DNA of 64,000 nucleotides from Pontibacillus marinus BH030004 = DSM 16465 (GTDB lineage: Bacteria > Bacillota > Bacilli > Bacillales > BH030062), in assembly GCF_000425225.1 (NCBI RefSeq), contig NZ_AULJ01000001.1, positions 204,314-268,313 on the forward strand. Direction: 5' to 3'. The notes beneath the pieces were generated by a model, which did not search any database, had not been told where the DNA came from, and worked only from the letters and a program-made list of their open reading frames with translations. This document shows, piece after piece, positions 18,850 to 26,883 of the stretch (position 1 is the first letter of the stretch; each line of letters starts with the position of its first letter). The position numbers were made by a program, and so were the translations under genes.

Positions 18850-18885
18850 AAAAACCCGAATCCTAATTTAGGATTCGGGTTTTTA
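18850..18885 (+). terminator. intrinsic terminator after sspD
   Basis: AAAACCCGAATCCT and its complement form a 14-bp stem around TAATTT, followed by T residues. It separates the ssp genes from the next four-gene unit. Confidence 0.93.
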
Positions 18886-18947
18886 AAATTTAATTACGCA
18901 TTCCTATATTTACAAATATCATGTGTATTTATGGAAATTCATATATT

Positions 18948-18956
18948 TGGTATAAT
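18948..18956 (+). promoter_or_regulatory. extended -10 promoter of the helicase/DndD-like unit
   Basis: TGGTATAAT matches the extended -10 form TGnTATAAT; a -35 at the expected distance is weak (TTTATG). It lies 57 bases before the helicase start and just after the sspD terminator, so this unit can be transcribed on its own. Confidence 0.6.
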
Positions 18957-19013
18957 TATTAAACAAAACTGTAATTTGAATACAATAAAAATTAAAATTT
19001 AGGAGATGCATTT

Positions 19014-21179
19014 ATGAGCTTTTTACATATTAATTTAAAAGAAAGCTATAGGTCTTCTGAAGATAATGTGATTGAAAATTTTTATTTACCTATTCTACAG
19101 GGGGCGGTATTATATCGCAGGGCTGTAGGATACTTTTCCTCTTCAGCTCTTATTGATATTTCTAAAGGAATTTCAGGGTTATTGAGGAATAACGGTAAAA
19201 TTCAACTCATTGCCTCGCCAAATTTAGATAAAGAAGATATAGAAGCAATTCACAAAGGTTATTCAGAAAGAGAAAAGTTAATAGAAAACAAAATCATAAA
19301 GGAATTGAAAAGTGAAAAGAGCTATTACGAGAAAGAAAGGTTAAATTACATAGCGCATTTAATTTCTAATCAACAATTGGATATTAAGATAGCTTTTCTA
19401 AACAATGGTGAGAATAAAAATATAGGTTTGTATCATGAGAAGATCGGAATAGTATATGATCATGAAGGGAATAGAATTGCCTTTAATGGTTCATTAAATG
19501 AAACTCACTCCGCATTCATCAATAACTTTGAATCTATTGACGTATTTTTTTCCTGGAATGGTAATGACATTAATAGAGTAAATAATAAGGAAAGTGATTT
19601 TGAAAAGTTATGGAACAATGAAACAAAGAATATAGAGATAATAGACTTTCCTCACTTATGTAGGCAAGAACTTATGAATTTCAAAAAGGATACATTAGCT
19701 GAAGAAAAGGAATTGTATAAACTAAATAAAGCTACTGAGGATAACCAGGACTTACCTTTTATTCCACATGAGGTAAAGTTGTATGATTATCAAGAAAAGG
19801 CCATACAGGTGTGGGAGGAACAGAATTTTCAAGGAATATTTAATATGGCAACAGGGTCAGGAAAGACTTTTACAAGCTTAGGTGGTTTAGTTCGGTTATC
19901 TAGGCATCTCAACTATAATATTTTCATTGTAATAGTAGTACCTTATCAACATTTAGCAGAACAATGGTCTGATGAAGTGCAAGTATTTAATTTTGATCCT
20001 ATAATAGCGTATTCTTCATCTTCTCAAAGAAACTGGAGGAGGAAGTTAAGAGATGCTGTTATAGACTTTAATTTAGGTCTGAGTAAAGTTGTAACATTAA
20101 TTTCAACTAACGCAACTTATATGACTGACTTCATACAAAAACAATTAAGTAAAGTAAAAGGTGAAGTTGTATTAGTAGTTGACGAGGCACATAATTTTGG
20201 AGCTGCTTCTTTAAGTGAATTTTTGCTACCTAGCATAAAATATAGACTTGCGCTTTCTGCTACTTTAGAGAGACATCAAGATGAAGAAGGTACGAATAAG
20301 TTATATGATTATTTTGGAGAAAAGTGTATAGATTACGGGTTGAAAGAAGCCATAAATGATAACAAATTAGTTAAATATTATTATAAGCCTATTGTTACTA
20401 CACTTAATGAAACTGAACTTGAAAATTATATAACTCTTTCTAAAGAAATTGGAAGAAATATGATAGATAAAGGTAATGGGAAAAAAGAATTGAATACTAG
20501 AGGTAAGAAAGTTGCTTTAGAGAGGTCTAGGTTGGTAGCTGGTGCAATAAATAAAATAGAAATCCTTAAAGAGTTGTTATTGAAAAATGAGCAACCTTTT
20601 GAAGAACTTAAACATGCTCTTGTGTACTGTGGCGCAACTACCCTCTATGATTTTGACTCAAACGAAGATAGTAATGAACAAGTAAAACAGATAGAGGCAG
20701 TTATGTCGCTTTTAGGACATGAGTTGGGAATAAAGGCTGCAAAGATTACTGCTGAAGAAGACATGAGTGAAAGAAAAAAACTGTTAACTAAGTTTAGTGA
20801 AGGGCATGATATTCAAACACTTGTTGCGATAAAGTGCTTAGATGAAGGTGTTAATATTCCTGAAATTGATAAGGCATACATTTTATCCAGTAGTAGTAAT
20901 CCAAAAGAATATGTTCAACGACGAGGGAGAATTCTAAGAAAAGCTCCTAATAAACATACAGCCGTTATTTATGATTTTATTACATTACCTAGGTCATTAG
21001 ATACAGTTAGGAATATCCCGCTTTCACAATTGAATTCAGATTACTCATTAGTATTAAAAGAGATTGTGAGAATAAGAGAATTTGCTGAACTATCTTTAAA
21101 TCCGTATGAAGGATTGGGATTAATAGATGAAATTAAAAAAGTTTATAGTATAACAGATGAGGTGACTGATTTAATATGA
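19014..21179 (+). CDS. PLD-domain / DEAH superfamily 2 helicase, probable phosphorothioation-linked restriction enzyme
   Basis: The 721-residue protein fuses an N-terminal phospholipase-D-like nuclease domain (LYHEKIGIVYD and AFNGSLNET, about residues 138-168) to an SF2 helicase. Helicase motifs are ATGSGKT (279-285), DEAH (390-393), LSATLER, and QRRGRILR starting near 635. This resembles helicases annotated as DNA phosphorothioation system restriction enzymes, and it sits right after sspBCD. The PLD domain shows only one clear HxK half, so it may dimerise to form an active site. It would translocate on or remodel DNA and cut it; the target is unknown. The ATG follows AGGAGATG. Its stop overlaps the next small gene (ATGA). 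Confidence 0.8.
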   Translation: MSFLHINLKESYRSSEDNVIENFYLPILQGAVLYRRAVGYFSSSALIDISKGISGLLRNNGKIQLIASPNLDKEDIEAIHKGYSEREKLIENKIIKELKSEKSYYEKERLNYIAHLISNQQLDIKIAFLNNGENKNIGLYHEKIGIVYDHEGNRIAFNGSLNETHSAFINNFESIDVFFSWNGNDINRVNNKESDFEKLWNNETKNIEIIDFPHLCRQELMNFKKDTLAEEKELYKLNKATEDNQDLPFIPHEVKLYDYQEKAIQVWEEQNFQGIFNMATGSGKTFTSLGGLVRLSRHLNYNIFIVIVVPYQHLAEQWSDEVQVFNFDPIIAYSSSSQRNWRRKLRDAVIDFNLGLSKVVTLISTNATYMTDFIQKQLSKVKGEVVLVVDEAHNFGAASLSEFLLPSIKYRLALSATLERHQDEEGTNKLYDYFGEKCIDYGLKEAINDNKLVKYYYKPIVTTLNETELENYITLSKEIGRNMIDKGNGKKELNTRGKKVALERSRLVAGAINKIEILKELLLKNEQPFEELKHALVYCGATTLYDFDSNEDSNEQVKQIEAVMSLLGHELGIKAAKITAEEDMSERKKLLTKFSEGHDIQTLVAIKCLDEGVNIPEIDKAYILSSSSNPKEYVQRRGRILRKAPNKHTAVIYDFITLPRSLDTVRNIPLSQLNSDYSLVLKEIVRIREFAELSLNPYEGLGLIDEIKKVYSITDEVTDLI

Positions 21180-21331
21180 CAAATGATATAAATAAAACAA
21201 GGCTACAAAATATGTTGTATAGAGTTATTGAAGCTGAAAAAGAAAACATTCGTACTAAACGTTTTAGGGATTCAGAGATGATTAAGAAAATCCAAAAGAT
21301 TATAGAGGAGGAGGATAAAAAATGCATTTAA
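21176..21331 (+). CDS. 51-residue coupled protein of unknown function
   Basis: A short gene starts at an ATG that overlaps the helicase stop (ATGA). GAGGTGA lies about 10 bases upstream, inside the helicase gene. It encodes a highly charged, helix-forming peptide with segments MTNDINKTRLQNMLYRVIEA and MIKKIQKIIEEEDKKCI. Its end overlaps the following ATPase start by 10 bases, and its own 3' part (GAGGAGGA) supplies that gene's ribosome site. Overlap at both ends makes it a real member of the unit. Its role may be to bridge the helicase and the ATPase; that is inference, and no family is recognised. Confidence 0.72.
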   Translation: MTNDINKTRLQNMLYRVIEAEKENIRTKRFRDSEMIKKIQKIIEEEDKKCI

Positions 21332-23322
21332 AAAAATTAACTATGAACAACTTTAGGCAATATAAGGGAATACATGAAATAAAATTAGATTCATCAGATA
21401 AAAATAAAAATGTAACTGTTATATTAGGGACCAATACAAGTGGTAAAACAACCTTGCTACAAGCCTTTAATTGGGTTCTCTATGGCGAAGCAAATTTTAA
21501 AACTAAAGACTTTCTCTTGAATCTTGAGTTGATAGATGAAAATAGTAATATACATAATCAGTATGAAGTCTCGGTAAAACTTGAGCTCAGTCATGACGAT
21601 ATTGATTACATTATTGAAAGAAAACAGCTTTATAGTTTTAACCGAAATAATAGAGTTCAACCTGGTAATGCTAATTTAGAAATTTCATATATTAATGAAA
21701 ATGGGCAAACAAAATTTATTAATGATCTAGATTATCAAGAGGATACAATTAGAAAAATTATGCCTAAAGAATTAATGTCATATTTCTTTTTTGATGGCGA
21801 GAGAATTGAGAACTTGGGTAGAAATGAAAAGAATGGTAAGGAGGATTTGGCTAATGCAGTGAAAACAGTACTAGGATTAGATGCCATCGAAAAAACAATT
21901 AAGCATTTAGGCGGTGGAAATAAAAATAGTGTTATTGGACAGTACCGTGAAAGCTTAGATGAAGAAGGTAACCATGAATTAAGAGAAGCAAAGGATCGAC
22001 TTGAAACTAAAACTAAAGAGTTTGAAGAGAAGGTGAAAATAAAAAAAGAACTACATAATTCAGAAGAGTACTACGAAAATAGAAAGACTAAATTAGAAGA
22101 AATTCTTAAAGAAGATCAGGATGCGAAGCATTTACAATTAGAAAGGAAACAAAATGAAGCGTCGATAAAACAATTAACAAAGGAGAATAAGAGTTCCTTT
22201 GATAGCATTAAAAAGCAGTTTAATGAAAAAGCTCCTTATTTCATCGGGAAAAGTCTTATTAATAGAGCAGGGAAAACTTTAAAAGAAGATGAGTCTTTTG
22301 ATAAAGGAATACCACATATGCATGGTGATTCTATAAATTTTCTTATTGAAAGAGGTTATTGTTTATGTGGAACTCCTTTGAATAATAGGGATGAGGCATA
22401 TGATCATATAAAGAAAGAACAAGAATTTTTACCACCACAGTCCCTTGGTACCATTATTCAGACTTATCAAAAGAATGCGACCTACTTTATTTCGAGTAGT
22501 GATGGTTTATATGAAGATATTGAGAATGACTACAGGACTATTAGAAAAAATTTAAGAGATATATCTAAATATGAAGAAAGAAATGTAACAATAAGCAATG
22601 AAATTACAACTGAAAAAGACATTGGTAAAATTGAGGAAGAACTAACACAAGTAAATCAAAAAATAAAAGAAATAACATATGAAGTAGCTGCCACTAGTAA
22701 TGAAATTGAAAATATAGAAAAGCAAATAGAAGATATAAAAAAGAAAATTGATGAACTTTCCACAACAAGTGAAAGAAATAATAACATTGTGAGATACATC
22801 AAATATGCCAACGAAATGTATTTTCTTCTTAATGAGAAATATAAAGGTGAAGAAGATAATATTAAATCTCAACTTGAAAAGAATGTAAATGATATTTTTC
22901 AGGAAATGTATCATGGGGAAAGGTCAATTAGTATAAATGATAAATATGTATATAGACTTAATACTCCTGATATTCATAAAGAATACTCCACAAAAGCCGA
23001 TGAATCAAAAGGTTTAGAAGTTGTTACTAGTTTTTCATTTATATGTGGCATTGTAAAATTAGCTCGTGAACATTTAGGAGTTTTTCAGGATCAAATAAGC
23101 TCTGAATCATATCCTTTAGTCATGGACGGTCCTTTTTCTAATGCTGATGAAAAACACGTTGAGAATATAGCTCAATTAATGCCGAGCATTGCTAACCAAG
23201 TGGTGATATTTGTGATGCACAAAGACTGGAATTATGCTGAAGAAGTTTTAGGTGATCGTATTGCTAATAGATATGAGCTTAATAAGGAATCTGAAACAAA
23301 TACTATAATAAAGGAGGGATAA
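21322..23322 (+). CDS. DndD/Rad50-like SMC-type ATPase
   Basis: The 666-residue protein has an ABC/SMC head split by a coiled coil. Walker A is GTNTSGKT (residues 36-43), FFFDGERIENLG lies near 155, coiled-coil arms cover about 210-300 and 395-500, and the C-terminal head has PLVMDGPFSNADEKH with Walker B. CLCG at 347-350 near the coil tip could be a minimal metal hook, though Rad50 uses CxxC. DndD proteins of phosphorothioation systems share the N-terminal opening NFRQYKG and the FFFDGERI block. As the ssp modification genes need no DndD, this one probably works with the adjacent helicase rather than in modification. The start overlaps the 51-residue gene and is preceded by GAGGAGGA. Confidence 0.82.
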   Translation: MHLKKLTMNNFRQYKGIHEIKLDSSDKNKNVTVILGTNTSGKTTLLQAFNWVLYGEANFKTKDFLLNLELIDENSNIHNQYEVSVKLELSHDDIDYIIERKQLYSFNRNNRVQPGNANLEISYINENGQTKFINDLDYQEDTIRKIMPKELMSYFFFDGERIENLGRNEKNGKEDLANAVKTVLGLDAIEKTIKHLGGGNKNSVIGQYRESLDEEGNHELREAKDRLETKTKEFEEKVKIKKELHNSEEYYENRKTKLEEILKEDQDAKHLQLERKQNEASIKQLTKENKSSFDSIKKQFNEKAPYFIGKSLINRAGKTLKEDESFDKGIPHMHGDSINFLIERGYCLCGTPLNNRDEAYDHIKKEQEFLPPQSLGTIIQTYQKNATYFISSSDGLYEDIENDYRTIRKNLRDISKYEERNVTISNEITTEKDIGKIEEELTQVNQKIKEITYEVAATSNEIENIEKQIEDIKKKIDELSTTSERNNNIVRYIKYANEMYFLLNEKYKGEEDNIKSQLEKNVNDIFQEMYHGERSISINDKYVYRLNTPDIHKEYSTKADESKGLEVVTSFSFICGIVKLAREHLGVFQDQISSESYPLVMDGPFSNADEKHVENIAQLMPSIANQVVIFVMHKDWNYAEEVLGDRIANRYELNKESETNTIIKEG

Positions 23323-23327
23323 GTAAT

Positions 23328-23822
23328 ATGTTTGAAACAGAAGTGGTGATCAAAGGAAAGCACGCAAATTATGTTGATTATCTTAGAAATGAAAAAAGTG
23401 CTAATTTATTTAAGAGGAATATGGACGTTTATTTATTAGCTCCATTTGTTGGATTTTATTATAATCATAAAGGTGAAGAAGACAATAGCATAAATACTAA
23501 TACGAAGATTTTTGCGGATACAGTGATTAGGGAGAAACTAAAGCTTGAATTTATTTATCAAACAGTTATGATACTACATCATGAAGGAAGCAGTAAAGAA
23601 AAAGTTAAAGCTGCATTCGATTCTAGTGAGCACCAGGTAAAAGAAAATATGGAAGTTTTTCATTCTTATACACTGGGAGGTATTGAAAAATTATATGAGA
23701 AACTGGTAGAAGAATCATATGATGAAGAGGACTACTTAAATGAGTTATTTTCTTTTATACAGGAATTCAATAATGAAAATACTAAAGAAGAGATTGATAT
23801 ACTAGAATTAGCGAGACAATAA
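23328..23822 (+). CDS. 164-residue protein of the helicase/DndD-like unit, unknown function
   Basis: An acidic, mostly helical protein with no recognised family. Landmarks are NLFKRNMDVYLLAPFVGFYY near the N terminus and a Glu/Asp-rich C terminus. It starts five bases after the ATPase stop behind GGAGGGATAA and ends in a bidirectional terminator, so it is the last gene of the four-gene unit. The size and position recall accessory subunits such as DndE, but the sequence lacks the pattern I would expect for DndE, so I do not assign it. The region of about residues 15-65 has some resemblance to small DNA-mimic or adaptor proteins only in its charge; no function is proposed. Confidence 0.72.
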   Translation: MFETEVVIKGKHANYVDYLRNEKSANLFKRNMDVYLLAPFVGFYYNHKGEEDNSINTNTKIFADTVIREKLKLEFIYQTVMILHHEGSSKEKVKAAFDSSEHQVKENMEVFHSYTLGGIEKLYEKLVEESYDEEDYLNELFSFIQEFNNENTKEEIDILELARQ

Positions 23823-23853
23823 ATAAAATGCCCTATTTTAGGGCATTTTATTT
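23821..23853. terminator. bidirectional terminator between convergent genes
   Basis: AAATAAAATGCCCT and its complement form a 14-bp stem with A and T flanks, serving the plus-strand unit and the minus-strand gene at 23862. It overlaps the stop codon of the plus-strand gene. Confidence 0.9.
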
Positions 23854-23861
23854 ATTTTGTA

Positions 23862-24914
23862 TTAATTATGGTTAGAGATGTAATCTTCGATTATATTTTG
23901 GATAAACTTGGATCTACTTACTTCTTTTTGGTCAGCTAATTTTTCAACATCCTCGATCATTCCATTATCTAGTAATAAGGTGATTTCAGACTTACTATTA
24001 TCTACTTTACTCTCATTAAATTCAAACATAGTGATTATAGTTCGTAATTTTTTAATTTCCTCTTGAGAGAAAACATTTTGATTAGAGTTAACATTATTAC
24101 TAGTATTTTCTTTTTTGTTTGATGATTTCTCTAAAGAACTGATTATAAGGTTTACACTATGATCGGTGTCTAAATTATATTCCTTAAACTTACTTAATAA
24201 TTGCTCAGGATTTTTTTTAATAAAAGCTAGAAAACCTCGTAAATCTATTTTATTAAATTTAATATCTCTTTTTAATTTAGACAGTTTCTCATGTTGAGAT
24301 TGATTAGTCCATGTATCAAAGAAGCTGTCGTATCTATACTTATTTTGTTTTAAGAATTTTCTAACTTCCATATCACTTGTGTTATATTTTTTAGCTACTT
24401 CCATTAGAGGCATATATTCAAGATCTCTCAAATAACTTTCTAATACAATTCTTGTTTTCTCCCATTTATTTAAGTTTTTAAAGTAATTATATCCTTCTTT
24501 TTTTAGAAGTTGCTCTAGATTTGTGACAAAGTTTAACCTTTTTTTCTTGTTAGTAAAATAGTTAAATGATAAATCATATAAAGTATTACCTCTATTTAGT
24601 TCTTCAACTAAAGATGTTAGTAATTCTTCTTCGCTTTGTTTTGTCCATTGATCGATTAATTCTTTATAGGAATAATTGTTTTCTTTTAACAGTTGGATGA
24701 CTTTATCTTTCGATAGAGAGAGAGCTGAACAAACATCATTAATTGAATTACTATTATTATAGTTATTATTTAATAGAGTGATTATTTTATCAATTGTAGG
24801 TGTAACAGCTGTAGAATATGTATTTGATTTGTATTCTTGATTCATTTGTGGTGAAACTTTGTTTTGAGGTTTACTTTTCTTAAAGACATCCTCTAAAAAA
24901 CTGTCCATATCCAT
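23862..24914 (-). CDS. repeat-type putative DNA-binding regulator with C-terminal ribbon-helix-helix-like segment
   Basis: The 350-residue protein has no family I recognise, but its structure is visible. Three similar units at about residues 57-91, 109-152 and 168-203 each have a helix-turn-helix-like front (for example INDVCSALSLSKDKVIQLLK and PLMEVAKKYNTSDMEVRKFL) and end in Tyr-x2-4-aromatic-x-x-Trp, as in YSYKELIDQW and YRYDSFFDTW. Residues about 309-350 (VEKLADQKEVSRSKFIQNII) resemble a CopG-type ribbon-helix-helix half. Such a chain of DNA-reading modules suggests a transcription factor or a target-recognition protein for the neighbouring defence genes. It is convergent with them, with its own promoter region. 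The start follows AAAGGAGG. Confidence 0.7.
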   Translation of the reverse strand: MDMDSFLEDVFKKSKPQNKVSPQMNQEYKSNTYSTAVTPTIDKIITLLNNNYNNSNSINDVCSALSLSKDKVIQLLKENNYSYKELIDQWTKQSEEELLTSLVEELNRGNTLYDLSFNYFTNKKKRLNFVTNLEQLLKKEGYNYFKNLNKWEKTRIVLESYLRDLEYMPLMEVAKKYNTSDMEVRKFLKQNKYRYDSFFDTWTNQSQHEKLSKLKRDIKFNKIDLRGFLAFIKKNPEQLLSKFKEYNLDTDHSVNLIISSLEKSSNKKENTSNNVNSNQNVFSQEEIKKLRTIITMFEFNESKVDNSKSEITLLLDNGMIEDVEKLADQKEVSRSKFIQNIIEDYISNHN

Positions 24915-25138
24915 GGTATTACCTCCTTTTAAATAATTTATATACCATTATTGTAAATAATTAAGTATCAATTTAATATACTTATATTCAAAAATACTTT
25001 TAGTGAAATTTATGATAGATTACATATTATTTAGAGGAGAGAAGGCATAATGTTTCATAAATTAGATGTACTCAGCTTAATGAAGCATAAATCTCCCCCC
25101 TATTATTGAGAGGGAGATTTATTGCTATGTGTGTTTGT
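24915..25138. other. right border of the phosphorothioation island
   Basis: This holds the promoter of the 350-residue gene and two words (24982-24995 and 25009-25019) repeated from the left border. A plus-strand AGGAGAGAAGG followed by ATG opens a 19-codon frame (25050-25109) that ends in a hairpin with arms ATAAATCTCCC (25087-25097) and its complement (25112-25122). That frame may be a leader or a gene remnant; I do not call it a gene. Confidence 0.5.
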
Positions 25139-25432
25139 TTAAGAACCCATTGCAAACATCAATTCAATAGCGGACATCTCAGGTAGGCGTTCAATGAACT
25201 GTCTTGCAAAATCATGGTCGCTAAAAGAAAAAGCTTGTAACTCATTATCGATTTTATACTTTTGTACATCATGTTGTAACCTTAGGGAATATACTTTTAC
25301 TATTTTATTTTGATCTGTTGATTCAGACGATAGTATGGCAACACCTATCTCACTATTGATCGGACTTGTCATAACAGTTTCAACATTCATCTCTTCTAAC
25401 AACTCATTGTCAAAATCTACAGCAATCTCCAT
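25139..25432 (-). CDS. small acidic protein of unknown function, 97 aa
   Basis: It begins MEIAVDFDNELLEEMNVETV behind GGGAGGGAAT on the minus strand. The composition is acidic with no transmembrane segment or known motif. It lies downstream of the ComK-like gene on the same strand with a gap of about 100 bases, so it could be the end of that transcript or a separate gene. A hairpin follows its stop. I do not recognise the family. Confidence 0.6.
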   Translation of the reverse strand: MEIAVDFDNELLEEMNVETVMTSPINSEIGVAILSSESTDQNKIVKVYSLRLQHDVQKYKIDNELQAFSFSDHDFARQFIERLPEMSAIELMFAMGS

Positions 25433-25532
25433 ATTAATTCCCTCCCTAATACTTTAATTAGATAAACAGATAGAAAATTCCTTGTTAATATACACATCAC
25501 GGATAAAGAAATGTAAATTAGTCTGGTCAGTT

Positions 25533-26009
25533 TCACATGCGTACCAATATATCATCCACCCAAGGTGAAAACCGTGTCATACAATGTGAAGTACGGTTAA
25601 CTTGACGAATCAATGTATAAGTCGAGATAGGTAACATAAGTTTTTCGTTATTATAAAAGGCAACCTGCACATGTTTACCGTGGGCCTTCTTTGATTTGAT
25701 ATGTTTAGGAAAAATCCAAATGCATGAAAATTGAGAAGGTGAAACAGTAGGAAAAGCGAATAGATTTAGGTGGGGGAGGATAGGGATAGGAGATTTTTGG
25801 TTGAATCCTAGTTGTTTTACCATAGCTTGGCGCCTACCTGTGTATGTGGCTCCACCTTCTAAACAACCATTTTCAATGATCGTTAGTGGTTTTTCCTTTA
25901 CGTAAATCTCTCCTTGCTCACTATCTAAAATTTTTGCTCGATAGACTTCATCGGAAACTGGGAGGATTGCCATAGTGGTGTGGCTAAGTTGATAATTCGT
26001 TTGAGTCAT
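25533..26009 (-). CDS. comK: ComK-family competence transcription factor homologue
   Basis: About 158 residues, somewhat shorter than B. subtilis ComK (192). Conserved ComK positions can be followed through it: GATYTGRR (ComK GSSYAGRK), KSPIPI, FAFPTVSPSQFSCIWI (ComK FLFPTLSSTRPQCGWI), LPIST and QVNRT. ComK activates DNA-uptake genes by binding AT-rich boxes. The ComK C-terminal tail needed for proteolytic control is mostly missing, so stability may differ. It starts at ATG 26009 or 26015 (GGAAAGG favours the first), overlapping the 3' end of the DnaI-like gene, so it is co-transcribed with replication genes. That context is unusual; the family assignment is firm, while function as master regulator is not shown. 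Confidence 0.85.
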   Translation of the reverse strand: MTQTNYQLSHTTMAILPVSDEVYRAKILDSEQGEIYVKEKPLTIIENGCLEGGATYTGRRQAMVKQLGFNQKSPIPILPHLNLFAFPTVSPSQFSCIWIFPKHIKSKKAHGKHVQVAFYNNEKLMLPISTYTLIRQVNRTSHCMTRFSPWVDDILVRM

Positions 26010-26883
26010 GTTCATTTTCCTTTCCATTTTGGGGATGGTTCATCTCTTTCATTCGTTCCATTGCCATAACAGCTCTGTAGTTTGTGGCTCTATTGTACAT
26101 GCAATTCATGTTGACGATGAGGCGCCACCAGGTTCTGCCTTTTTCATCTAGTCGGTAAGCGGTTCGTGGATCTTCAAATTCTTTTGGGGATAGGTTTGAT
26201 GTCATCCAAATTGGACGGTTGGCTCGTTCACGTCCATTGACGATCTGGAAGACCCAGTCTTTTTCTTCAGGGGAGAATTTTTGACTACTTAAGAAGTCAT
26301 CCCAGATGAGTAAGTCTGCATCAAGGCAAGCTTTCATGATGTCGGTAAACGATTCGTGATTACTGAAACGCTTGGTTTCACGTAAACGACTGAAGAGGTC
26401 TTTTTCTGTTAGAAAGATAACGGAATATCCTTGGTCGATTAATAGATTTGCTCCGGCTGCGGTTAAATGAGTTTTTCCGTTTCCTGTTTCTCCGAAAATC
26501 ATTAGCCCTAAGTTTTCCCTCTCTTCAAACCCTTTAACAGCATCCTGTACTTCTTCATACGCTTTTTCACCTCCTTCACGTTGCATGTAGTTCTCAAATG
26601 TCATCGTTCGTAATTCACGATTTGTGCTGCTGAGTTTCATCATGCGTTCAATCCGCTTTTGTTTTTTCACGCGTTTTTGTTCTTCTTCCTGTCTTTTAAG
26701 CTCTTGTATTCTACATGAGCAAGCACAAACAACCCATCGCTCCCCGATTAGTGGAATTTCCTTTAATATCTGTTTCCTCTCAGTTCCACAGTTAGTGCAG
26801 TACACAGGATCAGGTTTATCTGTAGAACTTGATATGGGAAGTCTGCTCAGGACGTTCTTCATTCCTTCCGTGACTGAATTCAT
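25984..26883 (-). CDS. DnaI/DnaC-like replicative helicase loader ATPase
   Basis: From the ATG at 26883, preceded by AAAGGAGGGG, the product has 299 residues. An N-terminal zinc-binding part shows CTNCG...CACSC, followed by a basic coiled segment and an AAA+ domain with Walker A GETGNGKTHL, Walker B DLLIWDD and sensor 1 PIWMTSNLS. This is the layout of DnaI and phage DnaC-like loaders that place DnaB helicase on DNA. Its gene overlaps a DnaD-like gene by 68 bases, a pairing common in phages and mobile elements. It is probably an accessory copy rather than the chromosomal dnaI, which normally lies with dnaB. Confidence 0.88.
   Translation of the reverse strand: MNSVTEGMKNVLSRLPISSSTDKPDPVYCTNCGTERKQILKEIPLIGERWVVCACSCRIQELKRQEEEQKRVKKQKRIERMMKLSSTNRELRTMTFENYMQREGGEKAYEEVQDAVKGFEERENLGLMIFGETGNGKTHLTAAGANLLIDQGYSVIFLTEKDLFSRLRETKRFSNHESFTDIMKACLDADLLIWDDFLSSQKFSPEEKDWVFQIVNGRERANRPIWMTSNLSPKEFEDPRTAYRLDEKGRTWWRLIVNMNCMYNRATNYRAVMAMERMKEMNHPQNGKENEHDSNELST

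Noticed and set aside
23328..23822. Assignment of the 164-residue protein as DndE
   Set aside because: Longer than DndE and without the DndE pattern I would expect.
25050..25109. 19-codon frame with a strong ribosome site
   Set aside because: Very short and ends in a hairpin; could be a leader peptide or remnant, but nothing else supports it.
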